Positions 14,630-22,661 of a stretch of DNA of 64,000 nucleotides are shown here, one piece after another. Within the stretch, counting starts at the first letter, position 1; each line of letters starts with the position of its first letter. The translations under genes were made by a program, and so were the position numbers. The stretch is taken from assembly GCA_936924635.1 (NCBI GenBank), contig CAKZHP010000133.1, forward strand, positions 1-64,000, in the 5' to 3' direction. Below the pieces are notes generated by a model that worked only from the letters and a program-made list of their open reading frames with translations, was not told the origin of the DNA and did no database searches. The DNA is from an uncultured Propionibacteriaceae bacterium. GTDB lineage: Bacteria > Actinomycetota > Actinomycetes > Propionibacteriales > Propionibacteriaceae.

Positions 14630-15154
14630 TCAGACCGGGCGGGCGAGGTCCAGGCGCTCGGCGCCCGGCCGGCGAAGCAGGGCCTCGGCGGGCAGCAGCA
14701 GCTTGGAGCCGCGCAGCCCGCTGCCCACCACCACCTCGCCCGCGGCGAGAACGGCTTCGTCGACGAGCAGGGGCCAGCCGTCCGGGAGGCCGACCGGCGT
14801 GATCCCGCCGTACTCCATGCCGGTCTGCGCCACGGCGTCGGCCATGGGAGCGAAGGAGATCTTGCGCACGTCCAGGTGACGGCGCACGACGCCGTTCACG
14901 TCGGCCCGGTGGGTCGCCAGCACCATCACCGCGGCGGTGCGGGTCTCCTCCCCGCGCCGGCCCGAGAGCACGACGCAGTTCGCGCTGCGCTCGGCCGGGA
15001 ACCCGTACGCCTCGCAGAACGCCGCCGTGTCGGACAGCCCCGCGTCGATGGGCGCCACCTGGGCCTCGGGCACCAGCGCGAGCACGGCACGTACGGGCGG
15101 GGCGAGGAGGTCGGGGGCCTCGGCGGCGGGCCGCCAGTGCAGCGAGTCGGTCAC
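14630..15154 (-). CDS. YbaK/EbsC-family aminoacyl-tRNA deacylase
   Basis: YbaK-fold proteins hydrolyse mischarged tRNAs in trans, for example Cys-tRNA-Pro. The 174-residue product has the typical core VMVLATHRADVNGVVRRHLDVRKISFAPMADAVAQTGMEYGGITPVGLP, where the catalytic-pocket GGITPVGLP loop is diagnostic, and ends VVGSGLRGSKLLLPAEALL. The substrate cannot be told from sequence. GTG at 15154 is 6 nt after TAGGCT (15161-15166), so it is probably leaderless. Confidence 0.85.
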   Translation of the reverse strand: MTDSLHWRPAAEAPDLLAPPVRAVLALVPEAQVAPIDAGLSDTAAFCEAYGFPAERSANCVVLSGRRGEETRTAAVMVLATHRADVNGVVRRHLDVRKISFAPMADAVAQTGMEYGGITPVGLPDGWPLLVDEAVLAAGEVVVGSGLRGSKLLLPAEALLRRPGAERLDLARPV

Positions 15155-15160
15155 CTGGCG

Positions 15161-15166
15161 AGCCTA
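15161..15166 (-). promoter_or_regulatory. -10 element giving leaderless YbaK-like mRNA
   Basis: TAGGCT on the minus strand, 6 nt, then the GTG at 15154. It is about 35 bp from the opposing -10 at 15202. Confidence 0.5.
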
Positions 15167-15201
15167 GCCACCCTGGCACCAGCCGGTCAGAGCGGGGCGA
15201 C

Positions 15202-15207
15202 TAGGCT
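15202..15207 (+). promoter_or_regulatory. -10 element giving leaderless membrane-protein mRNA
   Basis: TAGGCT, 6 nt (GGCGGC), then the ATG at 15214. Confidence 0.5.
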
Positions 15208-15213
15208 GGCGGC

Positions 15214-15654
15214 ATGCCTGCGACCCCGTCCACGCCCCCGTCCTCCACGACGCCGTCACCCACCAGCCCGTCGGCCGCCTCCCTCACCTGCCTGCGCATC
15301 GGCGCCGTCCTCCTGGCCGCGCTCACCGTCGTGCAGCCGGTGCTGTGGCTGCTGGCCGAGACCGGCACCGCCGACCTCATGGGGGCCCACCGGATCGTCG
15401 GCCAGGCCAGCCTGCTGGTGGCGGTGTTCGCCGCGGTGTCGGCCGTGCTCTGGGCGCGCGCCGGCGGCAACCGGGGGCTGATGTTCCACGCCATCGGCAT
15501 GGCCGTCCTGGCGCTGGCCCAGGTGGCGCTCGGCGAGATGGGCGTACGGACCGTGCACATGACGCTCGGCGTGCTGATCCTGGCCGGTGCCGTCGCCCTG
15601 GCCACGCTCGCCTACCGCAAGCCGGTGGCGGTCGTCGAGACCACGACCGCCTGA
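15214..15654 (+). CDS. Four-helix integral membrane protein of unknown function
   Basis: The 146-residue protein has a Pro/Ser/Thr-rich N-terminus of about 22 residues and four hydrophobic helices: TCLRIGAVLLAALTVVQPVLWLL, GQASLLVAVFAAVSAVLWA, MFHAIGMAVLALAQVALG and VHMTLGVLILAGAVALATLAYR. It resembles small DUF6220-like actinobacterial membrane proteins, but I cannot assign it firmly. It is divergent from the YbaK gene and converges on yggS, with 4 bp between stops. No catalytic residues are evident. Confidence 0.7.
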   Translation: MPATPSTPPSSTTPSPTSPSAASLTCLRIGAVLLAALTVVQPVLWLLAETGTADLMGAHRIVGQASLLVAVFAAVSAVLWARAGGNRGLMFHAIGMAVLALAQVALGEMGVRTVHMTLGVLILAGAVALATLAYRKPVAVVETTTA

Positions 15655-15658
15655 GCGG

Positions 15659-16336
15659 TCAGGCGCGGGCGCCGAAGATCGCCGACCCGATCCGTACGCA
15701 CGTCGCGCCGTGCGTCACCGCCTGCTCCAGGTCACCGCTCATCCCCATCGACAGCTCGCCCCAGCCGCCGCCGTCGCGGTCCTGGAGCCGCGCCCGCAGG
15801 TCGGCGAGCAGACGGAAGCACGCCGCCGCCGGCTCGGCTCCCGGCGCCGCCACGGTCATCAGCCCCCGGGGCCGCAACCCCGTGTGCGGACGGAGCGACT
15901 CGGTGAAGGTCAGCACGTCGTCGGGATGCAGCCCCGACTTGGTAGCCTCCCCCGACGTGTTCACCTGGACCAGCACGTCCATCCCCCGTCCCGCAGCCTG
16001 CAGCCGGCGGTCGAGTACCTCGGCGAGGGCGAGCGAGTCCAGGGACTGCAGCTCAGCCGCCAGGTCCACCACCGCCCCGGCCTTGTTGCGCTGCAGGTGA
16101 CCGATCACCACCCACCGCACGTCCAGGTCGGAGAGGTCGGCGGCCTTCGCCGTCAGCTCTTGGACGCGGTTCTCGGCGAGCTCGGTCAGGCCCAGCGCGT
16201 ACGCGTCGCGGAGCACCGACGAGGGCAGGGTCTTCGTCACCGGCAGCAGACGCACCTCGGCCCGGTCACGTCCTGCCTGACGGCAGGCTCCGGCGATGCG
16301 CTCCTCGACGGCCCGGAGCCGTTCGGCGAGGCTCAC
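15659..16336 (-). CDS. YggS/PLPBP-family pyridoxal-phosphate homeostasis protein
   Basis: This cytoplasmic PLP-binding protein (YggS/PROSC family) has an alanine-racemase-like barrel but no known catalysis; it buffers PLP. The 225-residue product has the PLP-lysine strand VRLLPVTKTLP (about residue 35), then ELAENRVQEL, VRWVVIGHLQRNKAG, VLVQVNTSGEATKSGL, LSMGMSGDLEQAVTHGATCVRIGSAIFG. It starts GTG at 16336, overlapping the stop of the VWA gene as GTGA, so it is the last gene of the MoxR-VWA operon. That coupling is unexpected functionally, since yggS more often sits near sepF or ftsZ in Gram-positives. Confidence 0.9.
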   Translation of the reverse strand: MSLAERLRAVEERIAGACRQAGRDRAEVRLLPVTKTLPSSVLRDAYALGLTELAENRVQELTAKAADLSDLDVRWVVIGHLQRNKAGAVVDLAAELQSLDSLALAEVLDRRLQAAGRGMDVLVQVNTSGEATKSGLHPDDVLTFTESLRPHTGLRPRGLMTVAAPGAEPAAACFRLLADLRARLQDRDGGGWGELSMGMSGDLEQAVTHGATCVRIGSAIFGARA

Positions 16337-17295
16337 GGCCAGCGCGCGGCCAGCGAGATGGCGGCCAGAGCAGCCAGGAACCCGAAGAGGGCCGCGATCC
16401 CCGCGTACCGCTCCGTCGTCTCCTGCTCGACCTTCTCGTAGCCGATGGACCGCGCGATGCCGTCGTACACCTGCTTCAGCTCCTCGGCCGAGGCCGCGCT
16501 GTACTTCTTGCCGCCGGAGTTGTCGGCGACCTTCTGCAGCTCGGCGTGATCCACCGGCACCGGGTTGCGGGCTCCGGTGCGCTGGTCGATCACGTAGCCG
16601 CCGGGGGTGCCGTACGCGATCGTCGAGACCGGGACTCCCAGCCTCTTGGCCTCCGTCGCCGCCGCGGCGGAGGGCCGGCCGAGGTTGGAGGCGCCGTCGC
16701 TGAGCAGCACCATCGCGGCCGGCGGCTTGGCGTTCGGGTCGTTCGGGTCCGGTGGCACGGAGCTCAGGGCGTCCAGACCGGAGTAGATGCCCTCGCCGAT
16801 CGCGGTCGACGGCTGCAGCTGCAGGTTGTCGATGGCGCGACTCACCATGCCACGGTCGGTCGTCGGCAGCACCACCAGCTGAGCGGTGCCCGCGAAGGCG
16901 ACCAGCGCCACGTTGAAACGGGGCGGCATCAGCTGGAGGAAGCTCTTGGCCCCGGCCTGGGCGGCGGCCAGCCGGGTCGGCTTCACGTCGACGGCCTCCA
17001 TCGACTTCGAGACGTCGATGACCATGATGACCGTGGCCCGCTCCCGCGGCACCTCGATGTAGCCCCGTGGCGTGGCCCACGCGACGACCAGGGAGGCGAG
17101 GCTCAGGATGGAGGAGGCGACCGCGACGTGGCGCTTCCACGCGGCCTGCCGGCGCACAAGGATCTCCAGGCTGCCGGGGCGGCGGGCGCGGCCACCGCTC
17201 TTGCTCCACGCCAGGATGAGGTAGGCGACCGCCAGGGCCGGGACGGCCAGCAGCGCCCAGAGGCGCTCAGGATGGATGAAGTCGGTAGGGATCAT
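16333..17295 (-). CDS. VWA-domain membrane protein (BatA-like), second copy
   Basis: The 320-residue protein has two N-terminal membrane helices (LWALLAVPALAVAYLILAW and HVAVASSILSLASLVVAW). A von Willebrand A domain carries a complete MIDAS (VIMVIDVSKSMEAVDV near residue 92; SDGASNLG), and a C-terminal helix follows (GIAALFGFLAALAAISLAARW). Such proteins work with MoxR ATPases and DUF58 proteins in poorly defined chaperone or envelope-stress systems. ATG at 17295 overlaps the preceding stop as ATGA, so I prefer it to a GTG at 17301. It is a clear paralogue of the upstream VWA gene. Confidence 0.85.
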   Translation of the reverse strand: MIPTDFIHPERLWALLAVPALAVAYLILAWSKSGGRARRPGSLEILVRRQAAWKRHVAVASSILSLASLVVAWATPRGYIEVPRERATVIMVIDVSKSMEAVDVKPTRLAAAQAGAKSFLQLMPPRFNVALVAFAGTAQLVVLPTTDRGMVSRAIDNLQLQPSTAIGEGIYSGLDALSSVPPDPNDPNAKPPAAMVLLSDGASNLGRPSAAAATEAKRLGVPVSTIAYGTPGGYVIDQRTGARNPVPVDHAELQKVADNSGGKKYSAASAEELKQVYDGIARSIGYEKVEQETTERYAGIAALFGFLAALAAISLAARWP

Positions 17296-18266
17296 GCCCA
17301 CCTCGCTCCCAGGATGAGTGCACCGACGGCCGCGAGCACGGCGAACACCAGGCCCACGCCCGCGGCGGTGGCCGTGATCTCCTTCACGGTCTCCTCGTAG
17401 CCGACCTCCGACCCGATCGACTTGTACGCGTCCCGCAGCTGGGAGGCGTTGTCGGCGGCATACGTCTTGCCCGAGGTCATCTGCGAGATCTGTCGCAGCG
17501 TCTCCGGGTCCGGCGGCACGCGCTCGCGCTTGCCGTCCACGTCGACGTAGCCGTTGTCGGTGCCGTACGCGATCGTGTAGACGGGCACCTTGCGGGTGGC
17601 GGCGTCCCCGGCGGACTGGAGGGGCGCCTGACCGGCGGTGTTGGCGCCGTCGGAGAGCAGCACCACCAGCCCGGGGGCCTTGGCGCCGTTGTCGCCGGCC
17701 GGGGCCTGGTCCAGGGCCGCCAGGGCGACGGTGATGGAGTCGCCGATGGCCGTCGACTCCTGCGGCTTGAGGTTGGTGATGGTACGCAGGGCGGCGCCAC
17801 GGTCCTGCGTCGGCGGGATCCGCACGGCGGGGCTGCCCGACAGCGACACCACCGCCACGTTGTACTTCGACGGCAGCTCGGTGATGAAGCTCGACGCGGC
17901 TGTCTTCGCCGCCTCGAGCCGCGTCGGCGAGACATCGGTGGCCTCCATCGACAGCGACACGTCGATGACCAGCACCACCGTCGCGCGCTCGCGCGGCACC
18001 TTGTCAACGCCCATCGGGCGCGCCCACGCGCCCACCAGCGTGATCAGGCTGAGGATCGCCAGGCCCACCGTGACGTGCCGCAGCCACTGCGACTGCTTCG
18101 GCAGCACGGCCGAGAGGACGGAGGTGTTGGTGTAGCGGATGCCGGCCTTGGACTTGCGCCGGATCAAGAAGACGTACAGCGCCACGAGCACCGGCACGAC
18201 CAGCAGCCACCACAGCCGGGCCGGGTTGAGGAACCCCTGCACCGGCAGCTCGAGGGGGGAGATCAT
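17292..18266 (-). CDS. VWA-domain membrane protein (BatA-like), first copy
   Basis: The 324-residue protein has the same plan as its downstream neighbour: helices at LWWLLVVPVLVALYVFLIRRK and HVTVGLAILSLITLVGAW, the MIDAS VLVIDVSLSMEATDVSPTRLEAAK (about residue 100) with LLSDGANTAGQ, and a C-terminal helix. The two arose by tandem duplication (inference from shared order and motifs such as VPRERATV). ATG at 18266 overlaps the DUF58 stop as ATGA. A longer frame up to 18983 is a shadow of the DUF58 gene and is rejected. Confidence 0.87.
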   Translation of the reverse strand: MISPLELPVQGFLNPARLWWLLVVPVLVALYVFLIRRKSKAGIRYTNTSVLSAVLPKQSQWLRHVTVGLAILSLITLVGAWARPMGVDKVPRERATVVLVIDVSLSMEATDVSPTRLEAAKTAASSFITELPSKYNVAVVSLSGSPAVRIPPTQDRGAALRTITNLKPQESTAIGDSITVALAALDQAPAGDNGAKAPGLVVLLSDGANTAGQAPLQSAGDAATRKVPVYTIAYGTDNGYVDVDGKRERVPPDPETLRQISQMTSGKTYAADNASQLRDAYKSIGSEVGYEETVKEITATAAGVGLVFAVLAAVGALILGARWA

Positions 18267-19303
18267 CGGCTGACTCCTTGTGGTGGGGCGTGCAGCTGGC
18301 TGGCGACCCGCCGGTACGCGAGGACGAACCGGGCGATGTCTTGCACCCAGTCTCTGTCCGTACGCAGCTGGATGTGGCCGGCCCCTGAGCGACGCAGAGC
18401 GATCCGGATGCGTTCCCGCTGCGCGGCGCTGGCGGCGTCCATGCGGGCTCGGGCGGCCCCGTCGGAGGTGTTCACGTAGCGCTGGAAGTCGGTCTCGGGG
18501 TCGCGGATCAGCAGGTCGCCGACTTCGGGGAACTCCAGCTCGCGACGGTCCACCACCTCGATGCAGATCACCTGGTTGCGCACGGCCAGACGCCTCAGCG
18601 ACCGCTCCCAGGCCGGCTCGACGTTCGGGTCCAGCTCCACGTCGCCGGCCGTGAGGAAGTCCGAGACCACGACCCGCAGACCGCGGCGACGCTGCGTACG
18701 GGCCATCTGCTCGATGCCGTCGGCGAGCTCCATGGAGCCACCGGCCTGGTCGTGGACGATCGGCTCGGTGAGCATGCGCCGCAGCAGCCCGTACAGGGCG
18801 GTCCGTCCCGACCGGGCGGGCAGCCGGCGGATGCCGTCGGGACGCATCAGCATGCCGCCGAACCGGTCGCCCATCTTCTGGCTCAGGAACCCGATGGTGG
18901 CGATGGCGGCGATGCCGAGGTCGCGCTTGGTGATGCCCTCGGTGCCCCAGTTCATCGACGGGGTGACGTCCAGCAACGCCCACACCTCGAGCTCGCGGTC
19001 AGCCATCGTGTCGCGGACGTGAGGGATCGTGGTGCGAGCGGTGACCGCCCAGTCCATCCGGCGCACGTCGTCCTGGCCGGGCTGGTAGGCGCGGGCGTCG
19101 TTGGTGTCGGAGCCCGGGCCGGGCAGCAGACCCAGGTGGTCGCCGTGGAGGAACCCCTCCAGGCGCCGCACGATCGTCAGCTCCAGACGCCGGAGGGCGG
19201 CCTCGGGCGCCAGCTGGTTGAGCGGCAGGGAGGGGCCGAGCGGCTCCGCGATCACCGACGCGGCCGCATGCCCCGTCGGTGGCGCGAAGCTGGGCTGCGT
19301 CAT
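18263..19303 (-). CDS. DUF58 domain-containing protein of the MoxR operon
   Basis: DUF58 proteins accompany MoxR AAA+ ATPases and VWA proteins; their function is not settled. The 346-residue product contains the family signature PGSDTNDARAYQPGQDDVRRMDWAVTART, then WALLDVTPSMNWG, which resembles a degenerate MIDAS, and later VVVSDFLTAGDVELD. No membrane segment is seen. The start ATG at 19303 overlaps the end of moxR in another frame (MTQPSFAPP). A longer frame from 19348 would lie inside moxR. Confidence 0.87.
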   Translation of the reverse strand: MTQPSFAPPTGHAAASVIAEPLGPSLPLNQLAPEAALRRLELTIVRRLEGFLHGDHLGLLPGPGSDTNDARAYQPGQDDVRRMDWAVTARTTIPHVRDTMADRELEVWALLDVTPSMNWGTEGITKRDLGIAAIATIGFLSQKMGDRFGGMLMRPDGIRRLPARSGRTALYGLLRRMLTEPIVHDQAGGSMELADGIEQMARTQRRRGLRVVVSDFLTAGDVELDPNVEPAWERSLRRLAVRNQVICIEVVDRRELEFPEVGDLLIRDPETDFQRYVNTSDGAARARMDAASAAQRERIRIALRRSGAGHIQLRTDRDWVQDIARFVLAYRRVASQLHAPPQGVSR

Positions 19304-19304
19304 G

Positions 19305-20384
19305 TCAGTTGCGGAAGCTCGGGGCCGCACCAGGGGCACCGGGAGCACCCGGGCGAGGGGCGCCGCCGGCCTGCTGCTGCGGGTTCCACACCGGGGTGGG
19401 CGGCGGCACCATCGCGAGGATCCGCTCGACGACCTGCACCTGGCTCACGTTGTCGGCGACGGCGTCGAAGCCCAGCACGATGCGGTGAGACATCACGTCC
19501 TTCGCCACGGCCTGCACGTCGGTGGGCAGCACGTAGTCACGCCCGTGGATCAGCGCGAGTGCGCGCGACGCCGCCACCAGGCCCAGCGTGGCTCGCGGCG
19601 AGCAGCCGATGGAGATGACCGGCGTCAGGTCGGGCATGCCGAACTCGGCCGGCGTGCGGGTCGCCATGACCAGCCGCACGATGTACTCGGCCACGAGGTT
19701 GTGCACGAAGACGTTGGACGCCATGTCCTGCAGCTGGCGCACCAGCTCAGGGTTCAGCACCGGCCGCGGCTCGGGAGGCGACACCGACATCCGGCGCAGG
19801 ATCTCGAACTCCTCGTTGCCCTTCGGGTAGGGCACGTCGACCTTCAGCAGGAACCGGTCACGCTGTGCCTCGGGCAGCGGGTAGACGCCCTCGGACTCGA
19901 TGGGGTTCTGCGTGGCGATCACGATGAACGGCTTGGGTGCCGGGTACGTCTTGCCGCCGATGGACACCTGCTTCTCGGCCATCAGCTCAAGCATCGCCGA
20001 CTGCACCTTCGCCGGCGCGCGGTTGATCTCGTCGGCGAGCACGAAGTTCACGAACACCGGGCCGAGCTCGATGTCGAACTGCTCCTTGCTCGCCGAGTAG
20101 ATGCGCGTGCCCACGATGTCGGAGGGCACCAGGTCGGGCGTGAACTGGATGCGCGCGAAGTCGCCGCCCACCACCGTGGCGAAGGACCGCACGGCCAGCG
20201 TCTTGGCGACACCCGGCACGCCCTCGAGCAGAAGATGACCCTTGGCGAGCAGCGCCACCATGAGCTGCTCGACCATGTGCTCCTGACCCACGATGACGCG
20301 CTGCACCTGGGCGATGGCCTCCCCCAGCAGGCGCGCTGCCTCGTCGGTCTTCGGCGTGCCGGCAGAGGGCGGCTGCGTCGTCAC
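19305..20384 (-). CDS. MoxR-type AAA+ ATPase
   Basis: MoxR ATPases are chaperone-like motors paired with VWA partners. The 359-residue protein has Walker A GHLLLEGVPGVAKT (about residue 55), Walker B FVLADEINRAP (about 115), sensor 1 VIATQNPIESEGVYPLPEAQRDRF and sensor 2 GCSPRATLGLVAASRALAL. A short Pro/Ala/Gly-rich tail ends the protein. GTG at 20384 has AGGAGA about 8 nt upstream. It is the first gene of the operon moxR-DUF58-VWA-VWA-yggS, in which every junction overlaps or nearly touches. The 5' leader contains a GCCCG...CGGGC hairpin. Confidence 0.92.
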   Translation of the reverse strand: MTTQPPSAGTPKTDEAARLLGEAIAQVQRVIVGQEHMVEQLMVALLAKGHLLLEGVPGVAKTLAVRSFATVVGGDFARIQFTPDLVPSDIVGTRIYSASKEQFDIELGPVFVNFVLADEINRAPAKVQSAMLELMAEKQVSIGGKTYPAPKPFIVIATQNPIESEGVYPLPEAQRDRFLLKVDVPYPKGNEEFEILRRMSVSPPEPRPVLNPELVRQLQDMASNVFVHNLVAEYIVRLVMATRTPAEFGMPDLTPVISIGCSPRATLGLVAASRALALIHGRDYVLPTDVQAVAKDVMSHRIVLGFDAVADNVSQVQVVERILAMVPPPTPVWNPQQQAGGAPRPGAPGAPGAAPSFRN

Positions 20385-20541
20385 GGATCGTCTCCTGCGC
20401 TGGTCGAGGAACGCCCGCGCTGCACGGGCGGTCCCACGATACCGGCTGCACGAACCACGCCCTCGTCGCAGCGCCACGCCGGTCGGGCACAATGGACGCT
20501 GCCCGGGCGGACGCCCCGGCTCCACGACCGCCGAGGAGACC

Positions 20542-21534
20542 ATGACCACGCCCGCTGGTGGCAGAGGCGCACCACTGCAGCCGTTGCTGCCCAGCGACCC
20601 GCCCAAGATCGGCGACTTCTGGCTCGACGGCCGGCTGACCGCGGCGGCCTCCGGGGTGGCGTACGTGGCGCACGACGACGCGGGCACCACGACGCTGCTG
20701 GTCCTGCTGTCGGAGGGGGCAACGGAGGACGCCGCCGCCCGTGACCGGTTCGCCGGCCAGGTCAACAAGATGCACATCGACACGGTGGTGGCGCGGGGCG
20801 GTCAGGGTCAGGACGAGGGTCGGCTGGGGCACCGCTTCCGCTCCGAGGACGACGACCCGGTCGGTCCTGCCGACCAGCCCCTGGCGCCGTGGGTCGCCCT
20901 CGCGTACGACGGGTCACCCGCCGCCAGCGCGGAGGCGGACCGCCTGCTCGCCGAGGTCGACCTCTCACGCCTGCCGTCGCAGGGTGCGGTGTCGGGCCCG
21001 GCCTACCGGCTGCCCTGGATCGAGCGCACCCAGCCGGGCCTCAGCCGCCTGTGGCCCCTCCCCTGGCCGGGCCGGTACGACCGCGCCGGTCGGCTGTCGG
21101 TGCTGGCGTCATGGCTGCTCATGCTGCTGATCGCGATGCTCGCGATCCTGCTGGCCATCCTCATGTTCAGCCAGGCTCCCGAGTCCTCGCCGCCGCCCCC
21201 ACTGCCGCCCACCGGGTCTCCGCCGCCTTCGGGGTCTCCGCCGCCGGAGTCCGGGTCGCCGCCGCCGTCGGGGTCCCCGTCGCCCGAGTCCGGCTCCCCG
21301 TCACCCCAGTCCGGCTCCCCGTCCCCCCAGTCCGGCAGCCCGTCCCCCTCGGGCTCCGAGTCCGGCAGTGGGTTGCCCTCCCCCTCGGGATCGGAGTCGG
21401 GCAGTGCCTCACCGTCACCGTCGGGGTCCCAGTCCGGCGGCAGCAGCCCGTCGCCGTCACCGTCCTCGTCGGGCTCTGGGGGTCCCTCGGGCAGCCCCAC
21501 GGCCGGCGCGCCCTCGACGTACTCGAAGCTCTAG
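20542..21534 (+). CDS. Membrane protein with a decayed Ser/Thr-kinase-like N-lobe and Pro/Ser-rich tail
   Basis: The 330-residue product is not a known family to me. Residues about 17-125 follow the layout of actinobacterial PknB/AfsK-type kinase N-lobes: PKIGDFWLDGRL, then SGVAYVAHDDAG, RDRFAGQVNKM and APWVALAYDG. The glycine loop reads TAAASG, the ATP-binding lysine is absent (LLVLL) and there is no C-lobe. It would be a pseudokinase fragment (inference from pattern only). One membrane helix follows (SVLASWLLMLLIAMLAILLAILMF), then about 115 residues of PPPSGSP / SPSPQSG repeats, presumably outside the cell. ATG at 20542 has GAGGAG upstream. It is divergent from moxR. Confidence 0.6.
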   Translation: MTTPAGGRGAPLQPLLPSDPPKIGDFWLDGRLTAAASGVAYVAHDDAGTTTLLVLLSEGATEDAAARDRFAGQVNKMHIDTVVARGGQGQDEGRLGHRFRSEDDDPVGPADQPLAPWVALAYDGSPAASAEADRLLAEVDLSRLPSQGAVSGPAYRLPWIERTQPGLSRLWPLPWPGRYDRAGRLSVLASWLLMLLIAMLAILLAILMFSQAPESSPPPPLPPTGSPPPSGSPPPESGSPPPSGSPSPESGSPSPQSGSPSPQSGSPSPSGSESGSGLPSPSGSESGSASPSPSGSQSGGSSPSPSPSSSGSGGPSGSPTAGAPSTYSKL

Positions 21535-21555
21535 CCCCAGGCAGACGGCGGCCAG

Positions 21556-22395
21556 TCACCAGTCGTCGTTGATCTCCCCGTCCTCCTCGGTGACGACACC
21601 CCGCCGCGGCGTGGCGTAGAGGGAGGCGGCCTCGCGGTTGATGCGCACCCCGGTCTCGGTCACCACGACCGGCGACGGGTCGCTCGCGGCGCGCCGACCG
21701 ACCTCGACCTCCGGCTCGGGCTGGGCCGCGGACGGGCGGGGGGCGTCGAGATCGTGCTCGTCCAGGTCCTCGTCCACGGCGCCCACCCCCGCGTCCCAGG
21801 CCTCCGTGTCAGCGGGCTCGTCCTCGGGTGCGAGGGCCGGCGTCTCCGGGCGGGCGAAGCCGGCGCTCACGGGGCGCTCGGCGACGGCGGTCGCCGCCTG
21901 CTGAGGCGCGTACGAGGCCGTGGGCGTCTCCGCGGTGTGGCTGACGGCGTTCTGCGGGCGGGCGTAGGCCTCGACCGGCATCGGTGCGTACGAGTCACCG
22001 ACCACCATCGGCGACGGCTGGGAACGCGGCACCGCGAGGCGACCGGCGCTGACCGGCGACCCGGCGGTCATGGCGCCGGGGATCGCCCGGGCCCCCACCA
22101 TGGTGGGCCTGATGTCGCTCGTGAGCCGGTCGACCGCCGCCTGACGGTCGTTCTTGATCTTGCGCGGCTTCATGGCCACCGTCGGCCGCTGCGTGCCCCG
22201 CGCCGCGCGCTTGCCGGTGTCGAACTTCGGGCGCCCCGCCACGAACCAGGCCATCGCCCCCACCACCGGGAGGACGACGGCGAGCACCATCCAGATCGGC
22301 TTGGAGAAGAGGCGCACGTCCTCGGCGTCGGCGCGGAAGACGTCGACGAGAGCGGCGAGGCCGCAGACGAGGCTGAAGATCAGGAAGTAGGTCAT
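21556..22395 (-). CDS. PLDc_N-type membrane protein with long disordered tail
   Basis: The first 55 residues form a two-helix membrane unit typical of the phospholipase D nuclease N-terminal (PLDc_N) family: MTYFLIFSLVCGLAALVDVF, then SKPIWMVLAVVLPVVGAMAWFVAGRP. The remaining 220 residues are low complexity, rich in Ala, Pro and Glu, with a repeated NREAASLYATP-like end, and carry no PLD catalytic HKD motif. It is therefore not a nuclease. It is convergent with the pseudokinase-like gene, 21 bp between stops. Function unknown. Confidence 0.7.
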   Translation of the reverse strand: MTYFLIFSLVCGLAALVDVFRADAEDVRLFSKPIWMVLAVVLPVVGAMAWFVAGRPKFDTGKRAARGTQRPTVAMKPRKIKNDRQAAVDRLTSDIRPTMVGARAIPGAMTAGSPVSAGRLAVPRSQPSPMVVGDSYAPMPVEAYARPQNAVSHTAETPTASYAPQQAATAVAERPVSAGFARPETPALAPEDEPADTEAWDAGVGAVDEDLDEHDLDAPRPSAAQPEPEVEVGRRAASDPSPVVVTETGVRINREAASLYATPRRGVVTEEDGEINDDW

Positions 22396-22527
22396 GCATG
22401 GTCCTTCGTCGGAGGGGTGCCCCGACGATAGGGAGGGCCGCCTGGAGGGGGTCCGGAATCCGAGAGATTTCTCATCGCCCCCGGGCGGCCCGTCGGCCGG
22501 GCTGCCCCTCCACCGGCCGGCTGCGCC

Positions 22528-22533
22528 TACGAT
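22528..22533 (+). promoter_or_regulatory. -10 element of the CAU tRNA gene
   Basis: TACGAT lies so that transcription would start near 22540, 3 nt before the mature tRNA 5' end. Confidence 0.45.
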
Positions 22534-22542
22534 GAGCCGGAC

Positions 22543-22619
22543 GGGGCGTTGGCGCAGCCGGTTAGCGCAGTGGACTCATAATCCATGGGTCGCGGGTTCG
22601 AGCCCCGCACGCCCCACCA
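22543..22619 (+). tRNA. tRNA with CAU anticodon, probably tRNA-Ile2 (lysidine type)
   Basis: A full cloverleaf can be drawn: acceptor GGGGCGT/ACGCCCC, D arm GCGCAGCCGGTTAGCGC, anticodon loop CTCATAA (anticodon CAT), T arm GCGGGTTCGAGCCCCGC, discriminator A and encoded CCA. The anticodon alone cannot separate elongator Met from Ile2. The GACTCATAATC loop context and the acceptor stem, unlike the usual actinobacterial elongator Met GGCGGGG, make me favour Ile2. Base-pair determinants would need a covariance model. Confidence 0.93.
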
Positions 22620-22661
22620 TCCCCGACCTCGGCCCGGTGCCGGGAGTCGGCGCGCCCCGCC

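Noticed and set aside
21180..21510. Short tandem repeats resembling a repeat array
   Set aside because: They encode the PPPSGSP/SPSPQSG tail of the membrane protein, not CRISPR; no conserved spacers.
22543..22619. tRNA as an integration site
   Set aside because: No integrase gene and no duplicate of the tRNA 3' end in the window.
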